In this document: positions 1 to 10,060 of the stretch, in pieces
How positions within the stretch are numbered: position 1 is the first letter of the stretch
How the letters are laid out: each line of letters opens with the position of its first letter
Origin: an uncultured Clostridia bacterium
GTDB taxonomy: Bacteria > Bacillota > Clostridia > Oscillospirales > Acutalibacteraceae
Assembly: GCA_946407065.1 (NCBI GenBank)
Contig: CAMJMQ010000010.1
Coordinates: 23,471 to 87,470 of the forward strand
DNA length: 64,000 bases
Direction of reading: 5' to 3'
The notes under the pieces: model-generated
Database searches by the model: none
Seen by the model: the letters and a program-made list of their open reading frames with translations, nothing else
What the model was told of the DNA's origin: nothing
Made by a program: the position numbers and the translations under genes

Positions 1-1446
1 GAGCTTCAACAGCTCATTTTCACGAACTCTGGACTGCGGGATTCCCGTCCACAATTCAATGACATTCGCAAGATCGACCTCAGTGACCTCTGCAGTGAGC
101 GTCGTTTCATCAAAGCCCTGCAACTGTTCATCCACACGCGCTAACTCGGATTTGACGGTAGCGAGCGCTTCATAGTCGACGGTTTCCTCACCGGAGATCG
201 CTTCTTTTGAAGTTTCAAGCGCTTTTTTCTCATCCATCAGGGATTCATATGTCTCGCGCTCTTTGTTGCGCAGAGATGCGCAGGCGCACGCTTCGTCCAG
301 CAGATCGATCGCCTTGTCGGGCAGAAAACGGTCGGTGATGTATCTCTCGGAGAAGACCGCCGCTTTGCGGATAATATCCTCCCCTACCTTGACGTTATGG
401 TGGTTTTCATAGTATTCCTTGATCCCCATCAGGATATCGATGGTATCGCCGATGCTCGGCTCCGCTACTTTAACGGGCTGGAAACGGCGCTCCAGAGCGG
501 AATCTTTTTCGATATACTTGCGATATTCGTTGAAGGTGGTCGCGCCGATCACCTGGATCTCACCACGCGATAAAGCGGGCTTGAGAATGTTGGCGGCATT
601 CATGGTACCCTCACTGTCACCGCCGCCGACAAGGTTGTGTACCTCGTCGATAAACAGAATGATATTGCCTGCTTCTTTGACCTCTTTGGTCAAGCCCTTG
701 ATACGGCTCTCGTACTGTCCGCGGAACTGGGTACCCGCGATCAGCGCGGTCAAATCAAGCAACTGGATCTCTTTGTCCTTCAGACGGTGAGGAACATTGC
801 CTTTTGCGATACGCAGCGCAAGTCCCTCCGCGATAGCGGTTTTGCCGACGCCGGGCTCACCGATCAGGCAGGGATTGTTCTTGGTGCGGCGGGACAAGAT
901 CTGGATCACACGCTCGATCTCTTTATCTCTGCCGACAACGTTATCGATGTTGCCCTTACGAGCTTTCGCGGTCAGATCTTCGCAGTATAGCCCGATATGC
1001 TTGCGGTTCTTGCGATTTGGCTTTTTGCCTTTACCTGTTTTATCACCGTTATCAGCGTTTTGATTGGCTTTGCTGGCATTACCGAACATATTGAAGAAAT
1101 TCGGGAACGAGGGTGCTCCGCCGGGAGTGAAGCCATCCTCTTCCTCGTTATTATCGGCATGATTATCACCCGGATCGCTGTTGGGATCAGGGGGCTGGAT
1201 CCCCATATTTGCCGCCAGCTCGGACATATCGCTCACATCGCCCATGTTCTCCATGATGGAATCCATCTGCTCCTGTACCGACTCAAGATCATCGGGAGAG
1301 ATGCCCATCTTCTTGATGATATCCTCTACGGGTTTGATGCCCAGCTCTTTCGCGCACAGCAGGCAATAGCCGCGGGGCTGCTGATCGTCTTTATTACTGG
1401 ATACAAAGACAACAGCGGGTCGCTTTTGACATCTAGAACAAACCAT
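1..1446 (-). CDS. ATP-dependent Clp protease ATP-binding subunit, ClpE-like (3' end outside window)
   Basis: Hsp100 unfoldase that feeds proteins to ClpP or remodels aggregates. The frame is open to the window edge, so only the first 482 codons are present. The N-terminus has a four-cysteine zinc finger (CSRC near residue 3, CLLC about 25 residues on) in place of the double Clp_N repeat, then an acidic/Asn-rich linker, then the first AAA+ module with Walker A GEPGVGKT, Walker B ILFIDEVH and the arginine-finger region [10 protein letters not shown] zinc finger without Clp_N repeats is the ClpE arrangement rather than ClpC. The ATG at 1446 follows an AAAGGAGAAGG ribosome-binding site. It lies 12 bases after pgsA and is probably in the same transcript. 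The family is certain; the ClpE subtype is likely. Confidence 0.88.
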   Translation of the reverse strand, partial: MVCSRCQKRPAVVFVSSNKDDQQPRGYCLLCAKELGIKPVEDIIKKMGISPDDLESVQEQMDSIMENMGDVSDMSELAANMGIQPPDPNSDPGDNHADNNEEEDGFTPGGAPSFPNFFNMFGNASKANQNADNGDKTGKGKKPNRKNRKHIGLYCEDLTAKARKGNIDNVVGRDKEIERVIQILSRRTKNNPCLIGEPGVGKTAIAEGLALRIAKGNVPHRLKDKEIQLLDLTALIAGTQFRGQYESRIKGLTKEVKEAGNIILFIDEVHNLVGGGDSEGTMNAANILKPALSRGEIQVIGATTFNEYRKYIEKDSALERRFQPVKVAEPSIGDTIDILMGIKEYYENHHNVKVGEDIIRKAAVFSERYITDRFLPDKAIDLLDEACACASLRNKERETYESLMDEKKALETSKEAISGEETVDYEALATVKSELARVDEQLQGFDETTLTAEVTEVDLANVIELWTGIPQSRVRENELLKL

Positions 1447-1458
1447 ATACCTTCTCCT

Positions 1459-2112
1459 TTACTTTTTAGTAGTGATAGAAGCCTGAACCGAAGGAGATAA
1501 ATTATCTTTATTCTCCTTCTTTTCCTTCTGCTTCTTCTGTATTCTGAAAAATATGATAGCGTAATTGACCAATGCAAAGATCATCATACCGGCAGTCACA
1601 CCGAGAACCGTCAATGAAAGGGTCTCGTTTCTGAAATCAAAGATCGCCATCGCGACAACCAGTACGACGGAAACATAAAACATAAAGGTACTGATCTTTC
1701 CGTACCATGACGATTTAGGCGGGATGATACCCTGATTAATGATGATGGTGCCGCCGATGATCATCAAAACATCCTTGATGACCATCACGATCATCAATGG
1801 CAGTACATACGGCTCGATGCAGATCAGGCAGATACCGACGGCGATCAGCGTCAGCTTATCCGCCAAGGGATCCAGCACCTTGCCCAATTCCGATTCCTGG
1901 TGGAATTTACGGGCGATAAAGCCGTCGAAAAAATCCGAGATACCGGATATCACCAATACGATGATCGCGGGCGTATAATCTTTTGTGATGTACCTTCCGA
2001 CGATAAACAGCGCGACAAAAGGCGTGATCAATATGATTCTGAAAAACGAGATCGCGTTGGGTATGGTCATCAGATCTTTACTGATGACCTCGTTTTTCTT
2101 TTCTTTGCTCAT
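1459..2112 (-). CDS. pgsA: CDP-diacylglycerol--glycerol-3-phosphate 3-phosphatidyltransferase
   Basis: Integral membrane enzyme making phosphatidylglycerol phosphate from CDP-diacylglycerol and glycerol-3-phosphate, the committed step to phosphatidylglycerol. The CDP-alcohol phosphotransferase signature is complete: DFFDG, then AR, then G and two Asp residues in GKVLDPLADK. Several hydrophobic segments follow and the C-terminus is Lys-rich. I chose the ATG at 2112 because GAGGAAA lies just upstream; an in-frame ATG 24 bases earlier is possible. About 217 residues, slightly longer than the usual 180-200. It lies between cvpA and the Clp ATPase on the same strand. Confidence 0.9.
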   Translation of the reverse strand: MSKEKKNEVISKDLMTIPNAISFFRIILITPFVALFIVGRYITKDYTPAIIVLVISGISDFFDGFIARKFHQESELGKVLDPLADKLTLIAVGICLICIEPYVLPLMIVMVIKDVLMIIGGTIIINQGIIPPKSSWYGKISTFMFYVSVVLVVAMAIFDFRNETLSLTVLGVTAGMMIFALVNYAIIFFRIQKKQKEKKENKDNLSPSVQASITTKK

Positions 2113-2217
2113 AATATTTTCCTCAAAAACTTCCATTGAGATTCCCTTATCCCTTACCGTGTACTCGACACATGATTAGTTGAATCCTGTTCATACCGGA
2201 TATATTCACAGATTGAA

Positions 2218-2922
2218 TCAATTCTTTCCCGAGATCATAGAACCGATCCAAGTAAATATATTACCACTATAGAAGTGATAGAATATGAAGGAATTGTTAA
2301 TTGTTGACTCATTGAACCAAGAAGAATTGGATCCGACGTTGACAAGGATGAGTTTTGTCAGATATGCCAGCATACATACCAGCAAAACGGCGTCGATCAC
2401 TCCGATCACCGCACCGCCAACGCGGTTGATGACATTCAGTACAGGGAATCGGAACAGACGCGCGAGCGGTCTTACCAGGATTCTCTGCAGGATCATCATC
2501 AAAAACAAAAATACGATGATCGTGATAAAGAATGTCAAGATACCGCAGGCAACAGGCTTGACGGCGGTATTGACCGCTTCACTGATCGTATCAGTCGCGT
2601 TAGAGATCGGATCCGAAAAAGCGCGGGTGAGATCCTCAGCGTCCAGATTCGTGATCCCCGTCAGCCATGACGGCAACGCCGAGATAATGCCGTCGGCCGC
2701 TTTTGTACTGACACCGCTCACGGCATTGGTAACCGCCTTTTCCAGAGCCGGTCTGACGAACGCGTTATAGGATAACTGCGAGAGCCATTGACCGATCGCG
2801 GTAGCCGTCAAATAGGAGATCACGGTCGCGATCAGCCGCGCCAGCGATCTTGCCGCGCCGCGATAGATATTCAGCGCAATTAATACGATAAAGATTACTG
2901 CTACAATTACATCAAAAATCAT
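2218..2922 (-). CDS. CvpA family membrane protein
   Basis: About 234 residues with the CvpA-family layout: a hydrophobic N-terminal helix, an RGAARSLARLI-type loop with small residues, and further membrane spans near residues 130-150 and 175-200. The family is named for a role in colicin V export; its general function is unclear, though links to envelope stress and division are reported. The start at 2922 was chosen because GAGGTG precedes it and because the longer frame would run back towards the upstream gene. It begins 8 bases after the DUF5711-like gene, so the two are almost certainly co-transcribed. Confidence 0.75.
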   Translation of the reverse strand: MIFDVIVAVIFIVLIALNIYRGAARSLARLIATVISYLTATAIGQWLSQLSYNAFVRPALEKAVTNAVSGVSTKAADGIISALPSWLTGITNLDAEDLTRAFSDPISNATDTISEAVNTAVKPVACGILTFFITIIVFLFLMMILQRILVRPLARLFRFPVLNVINRVGGAVIGVIDAVLLVCMLAYLTKLILVNVGSNSSWFNESTINNSFIFYHFYSGNIFTWIGSMISGKN

Positions 2923-2930
2923 CCTGCACC

Positions 2931-4499
2931 TCACAGAGAGACAGAATCGATATATCCCGTGCACAGGACATACGCGTCGGAGGATGTGTACATGATAACG
3001 GCGTGCGGATCGGAATTCAACTCTTTTTCGGAATACGCTTTGCCGTCTTTGGAATACAACATTACCGAGTCGCCGGTCAGCAGCGCGACCCTGCCTTTAT
3101 ATGTAGAGAGGTTGATGATCTTTTTGTCAACCGAGAAAGACTTTGACTCTTCACCGCTTGCGGAATAAGAAAGGATATCACAGTTTCTGCCGTCGCCGGA
3201 GCTGGATAAAGACACTGTATAGGTGTTGGTATCGTCATTGATATCAAACGCTGTCAGGGAACGTCCTTCATAGGAATTCGTACGTAAGCTGCCGTCTTTA
3301 CCGGTATTCAGCACGTAAGAGGCGTTACGTCCGACGGCACAGGCGTATTTATCGCTGAGATACTTCACCTGATAGATGATGTCGTTATCGACCTCCTGTA
3401 TCAGCTGCGGCTTCTCCTGTGTGAAATCAAGCACATAAAGCGCAGAGATCTCGGAGCCGTTCAATGCGGACAGACCTGCGACAACCGCTTTGGTACCACC
3501 GGAATTCAGCGAGACGGAAGTGACATAATAATCGGCGAACGAGTAGGCAAAAATCTGCTCGTCCTTTTCGTTATAAACATAGAGCTTTGATAAGTAACCG
3601 CTGCTCTGCGTCACCAACGCATAGATACCGTTATCGGCATAATCTGCCGTCAAGAGGTTATCCTTGGACTCAAAGCTAAAGACTTCCCCTTCCCTATTGA
3701 TCATCTGATAACCGGTACCGCCCAGATTATACACCAAAGCGCCTTTATCGCTGACCGTCAGTACGGGATTGATGAAAGCGTGCTGCTCGCTGAAAAGAGA
3801 TCTGCCGTAATTATTGAGCAGCTTTGTCTTGGTATCGGAAGCATAGCAGATATCCTGTCCGATGCAATCAAAGTTGCCGGCATTGACGCGTTCGCCCTTG
3901 ATATCGAGGGGGAATTTTTCTTCGCTCTGCTGATTAAACACGCCATACTTGAAGAAGTTGGAGATATTGTGGAAAGAGAATTTATCGGCATTGAATACCG
4001 CGAACACAACAGCAAAAAGGATCACCACAATGATAACAACCGCCACGATCCTCTTGACCGGAAACTTTTTCTTCTTGGAAGAAGCTTCCTTTTGCACGTG
4101 ACTTAACGCGGGTCTTTCATCGGGGAGTGCTTCTTCCTCATCGTCCGGCGAATCCTCAGCGTTGTCTTCCTGTACACTTTCAGGATCCGGATGCTCGCCG
4201 TCGTCAGTTTCCTGTACGGGATGCTTTTCAACAGCTTCTTCCTCGTCGGGATCCTCTTGCGGAACATCCTTTAGCGGCGATTCGTCCTCTATCTCATCCT
4301 CATCGGGATATTTTTTACGGGCGCGAAGCTCTTTACGTTTCTGTTTTTTCAAAAGCTTTTTCAGCTTTTTCGCGTTTTTATCCTTTAAACGCTTATCTTG
4401 TTCATGCTTTGCTTTTTCATCGGTCTCCGAATCTTGCTCGGGGTCTTTGAATTGGATGATCTTTTCATCATCCGCAAAGCGTCTTCCTTTTTTATCCAT
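2931..4499 (-). CDS. Single-pass membrane protein with extracellular beta-propeller-like region (DUF5711-like)
   Basis: About 522 residues. The first ~145 residues are very rich in Lys, Glu and Asp and probably disordered or coiled; one membrane helix follows (VKRIVAVVIIVVILFAVV); the remaining ~340 residues resemble repeated four-strand beta blades and are expected outside the cell. This matches my recollection of the clostridial DUF5711 family, whose function is not known to me. The start at 4499 is the Met beginning MDKKGRRF; an earlier in-frame ATG would overlap truA. Its place between truA and cvpA in a tight run suggests co-expression with envelope genes. The family name needs a profile search. 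Confidence 0.6.
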   Translation of the reverse strand: MDKKGRRFADDEKIIQFKDPEQDSETDEKAKHEQDKRLKDKNAKKLKKLLKKQKRKELRARKKYPDEDEIEDESPLKDVPQEDPDEEEAVEKHPVQETDDGEHPDPESVQEDNAEDSPDDEEEALPDERPALSHVQKEASSKKKKFPVKRIVAVVIIVVILFAVVFAVFNADKFSFHNISNFFKYGVFNQQSEEKFPLDIKGERVNAGNFDCIGQDICYASDTKTKLLNNYGRSLFSEQHAFINPVLTVSDKGALVYNLGGTGYQMINREGEVFSFESKDNLLTADYADNGIYALVTQSSGYLSKLYVYNEKDEQIFAYSFADYYVTSVSLNSGGTKAVVAGLSALNGSEISALYVLDFTQEKPQLIQEVDNDIIYQVKYLSDKYACAVGRNASYVLNTGKDGSLRTNSYEGRSLTAFDINDDTNTYTVSLSSSGDGRNCDILSYSASGEESKSFSVDKKIINLSTYKGRVALLTGDSVMLYSKDGKAYSEKELNSDPHAVIMYTSSDAYVLCTGYIDSVSL

Positions 4500-4534
4500 A
4501 TTTTCACCCAATTCAGGTTTATTATTGACTGAAA

Positions 4535-5275
4535 TCACTCATAAAATACTTTGTTCAGATATAATCCGCAGGCCGGCGCGGTTGGACCCGCGAGCTTGCG
4601 GCTCTCCCCTTCAATGATCTGAGGCAGTGTGCCGAATGCGATCCTGCCGTTATTCATGGCGAGCAGTGTGCCGACCATGATACGAACCATATTGTATAGG
4701 AATCCGTCGGCGGCAACCGTAAAGATCACCAGATCGCCCTCTTTTTTGATGTTACAATACTGAACCGTGCGGGTAAAATCCCCTTTTTCACGTTTATCCA
4801 AGGTGCAGAAGGAGGTAAAATCATGGGTACCGACAAATGCCTGCGCCTCCCGATTCATCGCTTCGATATCCATATCATAGCGATAATGGAGCGCCAGATC
4901 CTGCAAAAACGGGTTGCGCACACGGCTGTTCCACACCTTGTAGACATATTCTTTTCCGGTGCAGGAATAGCGCGCGTGAAAATCATCGGATACCTGACGG
5001 ACATCGGTGACCGCTACATCATCGGGCAGATAACGGTTCATCGCCATCATCAAGTGATCCTCGGTGATGGGATGCGCGATCTTCATCGATACACAATACA
5101 TATTGGCGTGTACGCCGCTGTCGGTGCGTGAACAGCCCTTGATATCCGGGCGCTCATGAATGATCTGATACAGTGCCTCCTGAAAGACCTCTTGTACCGT
5201 GATCGCATTATCCTGGATCTGCCAGCCATGCAGATTCTTACCGCAGTAGGTCAGTGTTAATAATAAGTTTCTCAT
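4535..5275 (-). CDS. truA: tRNA pseudouridine(38-40) synthase TruA
   Basis: Converts uridines 38-40 in the anticodon stem of many tRNAs to pseudouridine. The catalytic Asp lies in RTDSGVHA near residue 52, and the C-terminal half has the family motif FLYNMVRIMVGTLL. About 246 residues, normal for bacterial TruA. The start at 5275 gives an ATGA overlap with the stop codon of ecfT, indicating translational coupling. The ecfA1-ecfA2-ecfT-truA order is common in Firmicutes. Confidence 0.95.
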   Translation of the reverse strand: MRNLLLTLTYCGKNLHGWQIQDNAITVQEVFQEALYQIIHERPDIKGCSRTDSGVHANMYCVSMKIAHPITEDHLMMAMNRYLPDDVAVTDVRQVSDDFHARYSCTGKEYVYKVWNSRVRNPFLQDLALHYRYDMDIEAMNREAQAFVGTHDFTSFCTLDKREKGDFTRTVQYCNIKKEGDLVIFTVAADGFLYNMVRIMVGTLLAMNNGRIAFGTLPQIIEGESRKLAGPTAPACGLYLNKVFYE

Positions 5276-6081
5276 ACAGTGACATTCATAAATACATTCA
5301 GTAATACAACTCCCGCGATCACCAACAGCGTAAACACGATGCTCAGATAATCGCGAGCAGCCAGATGGAGCTGTTTCATGCGGGTACGACCCTCGCCGCC
5401 GCGGTAACAGCGACATTCCATCGCGACCGCTAATTCATACGCGCGTCGGAACGCGGAGACAAAGAGCGGAACCAGGATCGGCACCAGCGCCTTGACACGC
5501 GTGATCAGATTGCCGCTTTCCATATCGGCGCCTCTCGCCTTTTGCGCCGCCATAATCTTGTCGGTCTCTTCCAGCAAGGTCGGTACAAAGCGCAGGGCGA
5601 TGGTCATCATCATCGCGATCTCATGCACCTTGACATGGAAGATCGTCAACGGTTTCATCAATCGCTCAAGCGCATCGGTCAAATCGGTCGGAGAAGTGGT
5701 GAAGGTCAGCACGGAGCTGCATAATATCAGGCACACGATGCGTACGCAGACGAATATTGCGTTGTGGATACCCTCCCATGTGACCTTGATAAAGCCCCAT
5801 TGGAAGATCGGCTCACCTGTTCCGTAAAAGAGATTCAACAGTGACGTGATGACCACGATCACAATGATCACCTTGAGGCTCTTTAGATACATTTTCAGCG
5901 GCACTTTTGATAGTATCACAATCAAAAGAACGACTGCCGCCACCAACGCCAATGAATAATAATTGAACGTACAGAAAACCAGTACGATATACGCGATCAG
6001 GCTGAGGATCTTGACACGCGGATCCAATCGATGGATCACGGAGTCGGCGGGAAAGTACTGTCCGAGGGTAATATCTCTCAT
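5272..6081 (-). CDS. ecfT: Energy-coupling factor transporter transmembrane protein EcfT
   Basis: Membrane scaffold of group II ECF vitamin transporters; it joins the two ATPases to interchangeable substrate-binding S components. About 269 residues with the N-terminal HRLDPRVK motif, several membrane spans, and two Ala/Arg-Gly coupling motifs (QKARGAD near residue 180 and CRCYRGG near residue 220) whose helices contact EcfA1 and EcfA2. Its start overlaps the end of ecfA2 by 4 bases and its end overlaps the truA start. The folT gene near 24.7 kb encodes a likely S component for this core. Confidence 0.95.
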   Translation of the reverse strand: MRDITLGQYFPADSVIHRLDPRVKILSLIAYIVLVFCTFNYYSLALVAAVVLLIVILSKVPLKMYLKSLKVIIVIVVITSLLNLFYGTGEPIFQWGFIKVTWEGIHNAIFVCVRIVCLILCSSVLTFTTSPTDLTDALERLMKPLTIFHVKVHEIAMMMTIALRFVPTLLEETDKIMAAQKARGADMESGNLITRVKALVPILVPLFVSAFRRAYELAVAMECRCYRGGEGRTRMKQLHLAARDYLSIVFTLLVIAGVVLLNVFMNVTV

Positions 6082-6941
6082 AGACGACCCTCCTTTTTCA
6101 GATACTCCGTGATATCGTGAACGGCTTTTTCGACCGTCAGCGTCCCTTTATTCAGAGGGACTCCCGCTTCAATCAAGGAATCGATGATCGAGGTGATCTG
6201 CGGGATTCGCAGCCCCATCGACGCCAGACGATCTCCCTGTGAAAAGATGCGGTCACAGGTATCAAACATTTGAAGATGAGCGTGATCCATCACAAGTGCC
6301 TTGTCACATACCGCCGCGACATCCTCCATGGAATGAGATACCAGCAGTACGGTATTGCCGCGTTGTTGATGGTAGCGGTAGATCTGGGTGAGCAGTACAT
6401 CCCTGCCCAGGGGATCCAGACCCGCACAGGGTTCGTCGAGGATCAGGATATCGGGATCCATCGCGATCACACCCGCGATCGCGGCACGGCGCTTTTCACC
6501 GCCCGACAGATCGAAGGGCGATTTTTGCAGAAGCTCCGTGTTCAATCCGACAAACTGAGCGGCTTTTTGAACACGCTCTTTGATCTCATCTTCACTCAGC
6601 CCCATATTCATCGGACCGAAGGAAATATCTTTTTCGACCGTTTCTTCAAACAGCTGATACTCGGGATACTGGAACACCAGACCGACTCTAAAGCGGATCT
6701 TTCTGATCTCCTTAGGCTTATCCCAAATATCGATCCCATCCAGTGTGATGGAACCGGATGTAGGCTTCAGCAAGCCGTTGAGCATCTGCACCAGCGTGGA
6801 TTTACCGGAACCGGTATGACCGATGATGCCGATGAAATCGCCCTGATCGACGTCAAAGCTGACATGATCGACAGCCGTATGCTGAAACGGCGTTTTCTGT
6901 GAATACACAAAGGAAGCGTCTTTGACACTGAGTAAGCTCAT
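6078..6941 (-). CDS. ecfA2: Energy-coupling factor transporter ATPase EcfA2
   Basis: Second ATPase of the ECF core. Walker A is GHTGSGKST near residue 40, the Q-loop [14 protein letters not shown] contains the EcfA-type PEYQLF sequence, the signature is LSGGEKRR and Walker B is ILILDEP. About 287 residues with a C-terminal extension used for dimerisation and EcfT contact. It overlaps ecfA1 and ecfT by 4 bases on each side, so the three are translated from one message. Confidence 0.95.
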   Translation of the reverse strand: MSLLSVKDASFVYSQKTPFQHTAVDHVSFDVDQGDFIGIIGHTGSGKSTLVQMLNGLLKPTSGSITLDGIDIWDKPKEIRKIRFRVGLVFQYPEYQLFEETVEKDISFGPMNMGLSEDEIKERVQKAAQFVGLNTELLQKSPFDLSGGEKRRAAIAGVIAMDPDILILDEPCAGLDPLGRDVLLTQIYRYHQQRGNTVLLVSHSMEDVAAVCDKALVMDHAHLQMFDTCDRIFSQGDRLASMGLRIPQITSIIDSLIEAGVPLNKGTLTVEKAVHDITEYLKKEGRL

Positions 6942-7789
6942 CGGAGCACCTCCTTAAGCAGTGAGGTACATTCTTCCTCGGTCAAAGGAAGCTCCTTGAT
7001 CTCAATGCCGCAGGCACGCAGCTTATGGCACAGCTCTGTCGCCTGAGGAACATCTAAACGGTGCTTTTTGAGCAGCTCCACCTGAGAGAACACCTCTCGG
7101 GGTGTACCGGAGGTGAGCATTTCTCCGTTATCGATCACATAGACCTTGTCGGCGAGCACCGCTTCTTCCATATAATGCGTGATCATCACGATCGTGATAC
7201 CGTTCTCGCGGTTGAGCTTGAGGATCGTGTCGAGCACTTCCTGTCTACCTTTGGGGTCAAGCATCGCGGTCGGCTCATCCAGTACGATGCAATCGGGCTT
7301 CATGGCAATGATACCCGCGATGGCGATCCGCTGTTTTTGACCGCCGCTGAGCTTATGCGGCGCGTTGAGGCGATACTCATACATATCGACCGCTTTGAGC
7401 GCTTCATCGACACGTTCGCGGATCTCGTCGGACGGAATGCCGAGGTTCTCGGGTCCGAACGCGACGTCTTCCTCTACAATGCTCGCGACAAGCTGATTGT
7501 CGGGATTTTGCAGCACCAGACCGACCTTGCGGCGGATATCGTAGGTGCACTGTTCGTCAGCGGTATCCATACCGTCGATAAACACTTTTCCGGATGTAGG
7601 CAACAGCATGGCATTGAGATGCTTTGCCGCTGTGCTCTTTCCGGAACCGTTATGCCCCAATATTGCAACGAATTCGCCCTTTTTGATAGCAAAGCTGATA
7701 TCATTGAGAACGGGCTTTTGGGTCGCGGCATCCGATTCATTCTGGGATTCATATTGAAATGTAACGTTTTGTACAGAAATATATTCCAT
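6938..7789 (-). CDS. ecfA1: Energy-coupling factor transporter ATPase EcfA1
   Basis: First ATPase of the ECF core and first gene of the ecfA1-ecfA2-ecfT-truA run. Walker A is GHNGSGKST, the Q-loop [14 protein letters not shown] shows the PDNQ sequence typical of EcfA1, the signature is LSGGQKQR and Walker B is [12 protein letters not shown], followed by the His switch in ITHYMEEA. About 283 residues, normal for the family. The interval to the methyltransferase upstream is 55 bases. Confidence 0.95.
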   Translation of the reverse strand: MEYISVQNVTFQYESQNESDAATQKPVLNDISFAIKKGEFVAILGHNGSGKSTAAKHLNAMLLPTSGKVFIDGMDTADEQCTYDIRRKVGLVLQNPDNQLVASIVEEDVAFGPENLGIPSDEIRERVDEALKAVDMYEYRLNAPHKLSGGQKQRIAIAGIIAMKPDCIVLDEPTAMLDPKGRQEVLDTILKLNRENGITIVMITHYMEEAVLADKVYVIDNGEMLTSGTPREVFSQVELLKKHRLDVPQATELCHKLRACGIEIKELPLTEEECTSLLKEVLR

Positions 7790-7844
7790 ATACTCTCCAA
7801 ATCATTGGCAGATCATTTGGCTCGCTGTCAAAGAGTGTGTCAAA

Positions 7845-8708
7845 TCATCTGCGCCATATCGCGGTAGAACCGCAAGGAAGGGTCAGCCCGGATTCGGTCA
7901 CGTCTAATCCGATTTCATCGGATGATACGGTACCGCCGAATCGGCTTTTGATGACCGTTCCCAAAATATACTCCATCACCGAGGGTGATAACCCCGTGGT
8001 GTAAGAATTCAAAATCACAAATTCGGCATTGTCTGCAAGTACGCCGGAACACAGCTCTACAAATTCATAGATGCGTTCTTCAAGTTTCCAGATCTCACCG
8101 TTCGGACCGCGTCCGTAGGACGGAGGATCCATGATGATACCGTCGTATTTGTGGCCGCGACGGATCTCACGGGCAACGAACTTTGCACAGTCATCGACGA
8201 TCCAACGCACCGGTTGATCGACGACGCCGGAAGAGATTGCGTTCTCCTTTGCCCAGTTGACCATGCCCTTTGCCGCGTCAACATGACAGACCTTTGCGCC
8301 GGCGTTCAGGCAAGCGATCGTCGCACATCCTGTATAACCAAAAAGATTGAGGATGTTGAGCTGACGGTCGGATTTGCGGATGATATCCCCTGCCAGATCC
8401 CAGTTGACTGCCTGCTCGGGAAAAACGCCGGTATGCTTGAAGCCCATGGGCTTGACGTTGAACACCAGATCTCGGTATTTGACCTGCCAGGAGGCAGGGA
8501 CTTTTTTGAACATTTGCCACTTACCGCCGCCTGTATTTGAGCGAAGATAGCGGGCGTGTGCGTTATGCCAGAGCGGATTTTTGCGCTCGGTGTTCCAGAT
8601 GACCTGCGGATCGGGACGGATCAGAATGATATCGCCCCAACGCTCTAAGCGCTCTCCGCGGGAGGAATCAATGAGCTCATAATCGCTCCATTCGATTGTT
8701 TTTCGCAT
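7845..8708 (-). CDS. Class I SAM-dependent methyltransferase, RlmI/RlmK-like
   Basis: About 287 residues. The Rossmann core starts at LNLFGYTGCATIACLNAG (motif I, SAM binding), an acidic residue after it (CHVDAAKGMV) would contact ribose, and the catalytic-type motif is MDPPSYGRG, as in the rRNA large-subunit methyltransferases RlmI and RlmK. No PUA domain is present; the N-terminal ~100 residues form a beta-rich domain seen in stand-alone members. The target is probably ribosomal RNA, by family resemblance only. It sits between ecfA1 and ruvB on the same strand, but a repeat-filled gap separates it from ruvB. Confidence 0.8.
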   Translation of the reverse strand: MRKTIEWSDYELIDSSRGERLERWGDIILIRPDPQVIWNTERKNPLWHNAHARYLRSNTGGGKWQMFKKVPASWQVKYRDLVFNVKPMGFKHTGVFPEQAVNWDLAGDIIRKSDRQLNILNLFGYTGCATIACLNAGAKVCHVDAAKGMVNWAKENAISSGVVDQPVRWIVDDCAKFVAREIRRGHKYDGIIMDPPSYGRGPNGEIWKLEERIYEFVELCSGVLADNAEFVILNSYTTGLSPSVMEYILGTVIKSRFGGTVSSDEIGLDVTESGLTLPCGSTAIWRR

Positions 8709-8769
8709 ATTGGTTTCTCTACTTTACAAATGATGATTGGTAATACCAGCCGAAATTAAAATACACTAC

Positions 8770-8926
8770 AGGAAGCAACCCTCCGGCTCTTCGAGCCACC
8801 TTTCTCTCCGGAAACGGCTCCCCCTTGTCCTTCGGACATTCCCCCAACGGGGATACCTTAGGAAAAGGAGGCATATGGGTTGCGATCAGTACAGGACGTC
8901 GCTTGTCGTCCCTCGCAATGACAGAA
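8770..8926. repeat. Composite of intergenic palindromic repeats (families C and B)
   Basis: The gap between ruvB and the methyltransferase holds two repeat types. First is an ACCCTCCGGCTCTTCGAGCC-type stretch followed by further short inverted arms (CCCCCTTGTCC...). Second is a pair of arms TTGCGA / TCGCAATGAC enclosing GGACGTCGCTTGTCGTCC, itself an inverted repeat. Related copies occur near 35407-35461 (C) and near 35546, 37497 and 47405 (B). No gene is visible here. Confidence 0.7.
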
Positions 8927-8927
8927 T

Positions 8928-9992
8928 TCAGTCAAACAAACTGCCTTGTGCTGCCGCGGTGTTAGCGGGGACTTTGTAGCCGAGGTGCTCATATGCCGCT
9001 GCGGTGACACAGCGTCCGCGCGGTGTACGGGACAAAAAGCCGATCTGCATGAGATACGGTTCATAGACGTCCTCGATGGTCACAGCTTCTTCACCGATCG
9101 CCGCCGCGAGCGTTTCCAGTCCGACGGGACCGCCGCGATAATATTTGATCATCGCCTCGAGCATGCGTCGGTCATTCTGATCCAGACCCAGCTCATCGAT
9201 CTCAAGCCTGTCAAGCGCCGTTTGCGCCACTTCCAGTGTGATCACACCGTCGGAGATGACTTCGGAGAAATCGCGCACACGCTTTAACAGACGGTTGGCG
9301 ATTCGAGGGGTGCCGCGTGATCGGGACGCAAGCTCCAAAGCGCCCTCTTCATCGATCTTGATATCTAAGATCCCGGCAGATCGGGTGATGATCTTTGCCA
9401 ATTCTTCAGGTGTGTACATTTCGAGCCGCAATACTACGCCGAAACGGTCGCGCAAGGGCGCGGTCAGCTGACCTGCTCTTGTCGTCGCACCGACTAAGGT
9501 GAACTTCGGCAGCGGCAGATGATAAGATGCCGCCATCTGACCTTTACCGGTGATGATATCGATCGCAAAATCCTCCATCGACGGATAGAGGATCTCTTCC
9601 ACAGAACGGGAAAGTCTGTGGATCTCGTCGATGAACAGTACATCGCCGGGGTTCAGGTTAGTGAGCAGCGCCGCGAGGTCACCGGGCTTTTCGATAGCGG
9701 GGCCCGAGGTGATACGAATATTCACGCCCATCTCATTGGCGATGATACCGGATAAGGTCGTCTTGCCCAGTCCGGGAGGGCCGTACAAAAGCACATGGTC
9801 GAGCGACTCGCCGCGCTTTTTCGCCGCTTCGATAAAGATTCTTAAGTTTTCTTTTGCTTTATCCTGACCGATATAATCCTCCAACGTTTTCGGACGCAGA
9901 GGGTTATCGGAATCGATCGCATCGGATGGGATCTCGGAGGTGTCCATGATACGATCTTCGAAATCCATTTCAAAATCTGTGTTATAATCCAT
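8928..9992 (-). CDS. ruvB: Holliday junction branch migration DNA helicase RuvB
   Basis: Hexameric AAA+ motor that drives branch migration of Holliday junctions together with RuvA. Walker A is GPPGLGKTT, Walker B is [10 protein letters not shown], sensor 1 is [10 protein letters not shown], and the arginine finger is in PLRDRFG. The C-terminal winged-helix domain ends with the conserved [13 protein letters not shown]. About 354 residues, slightly long because of an acidic N-terminal extension. It follows ruvA by 68 bases, and that gap contains a short palindromic repeat. Confidence 0.97.
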   Translation of the reverse strand: MDYNTDFEMDFEDRIMDTSEIPSDAIDSDNPLRPKTLEDYIGQDKAKENLRIFIEAAKKRGESLDHVLLYGPPGLGKTTLSGIIANEMGVNIRITSGPAIEKPGDLAALLTNLNPGDVLFIDEIHRLSRSVEEILYPSMEDFAIDIITGKGQMAASYHLPLPKFTLVGATTRAGQLTAPLRDRFGVVLRLEMYTPEELAKIITRSAGILDIKIDEEGALELASRSRGTPRIANRLLKRVRDFSEVISDGVITLEVAQTALDRLEIDELGLDQNDRRMLEAMIKYYRGGPVGLETLAAAIGEEAVTIEDVYEPYLMQIGFLSRTPRGRCVTAAAYEHLGYKVPANTAAAQGSLFD

Positions 9993-10026
9993 GACACAAA
10001 GCCTTTCAAAAATGATTCAAATTGAT

Positions 10027-10052
10027 CGGGAGGTGTTAGCCCCTCCCCACCA
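10027..10052. repeat. Short palindromic repeat, family A
   Basis: Copy of the CGGGAGG...CCTCCC element, here with the centre TGTTAGCCC, between ruvB and ruvA. Other copies lie near 24320, 25408, 33417 and 34517. The arms would form a small hairpin in the ruvA-ruvB message. Confidence 0.65.
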
Positions 10053-10060
10053 CAGAATTA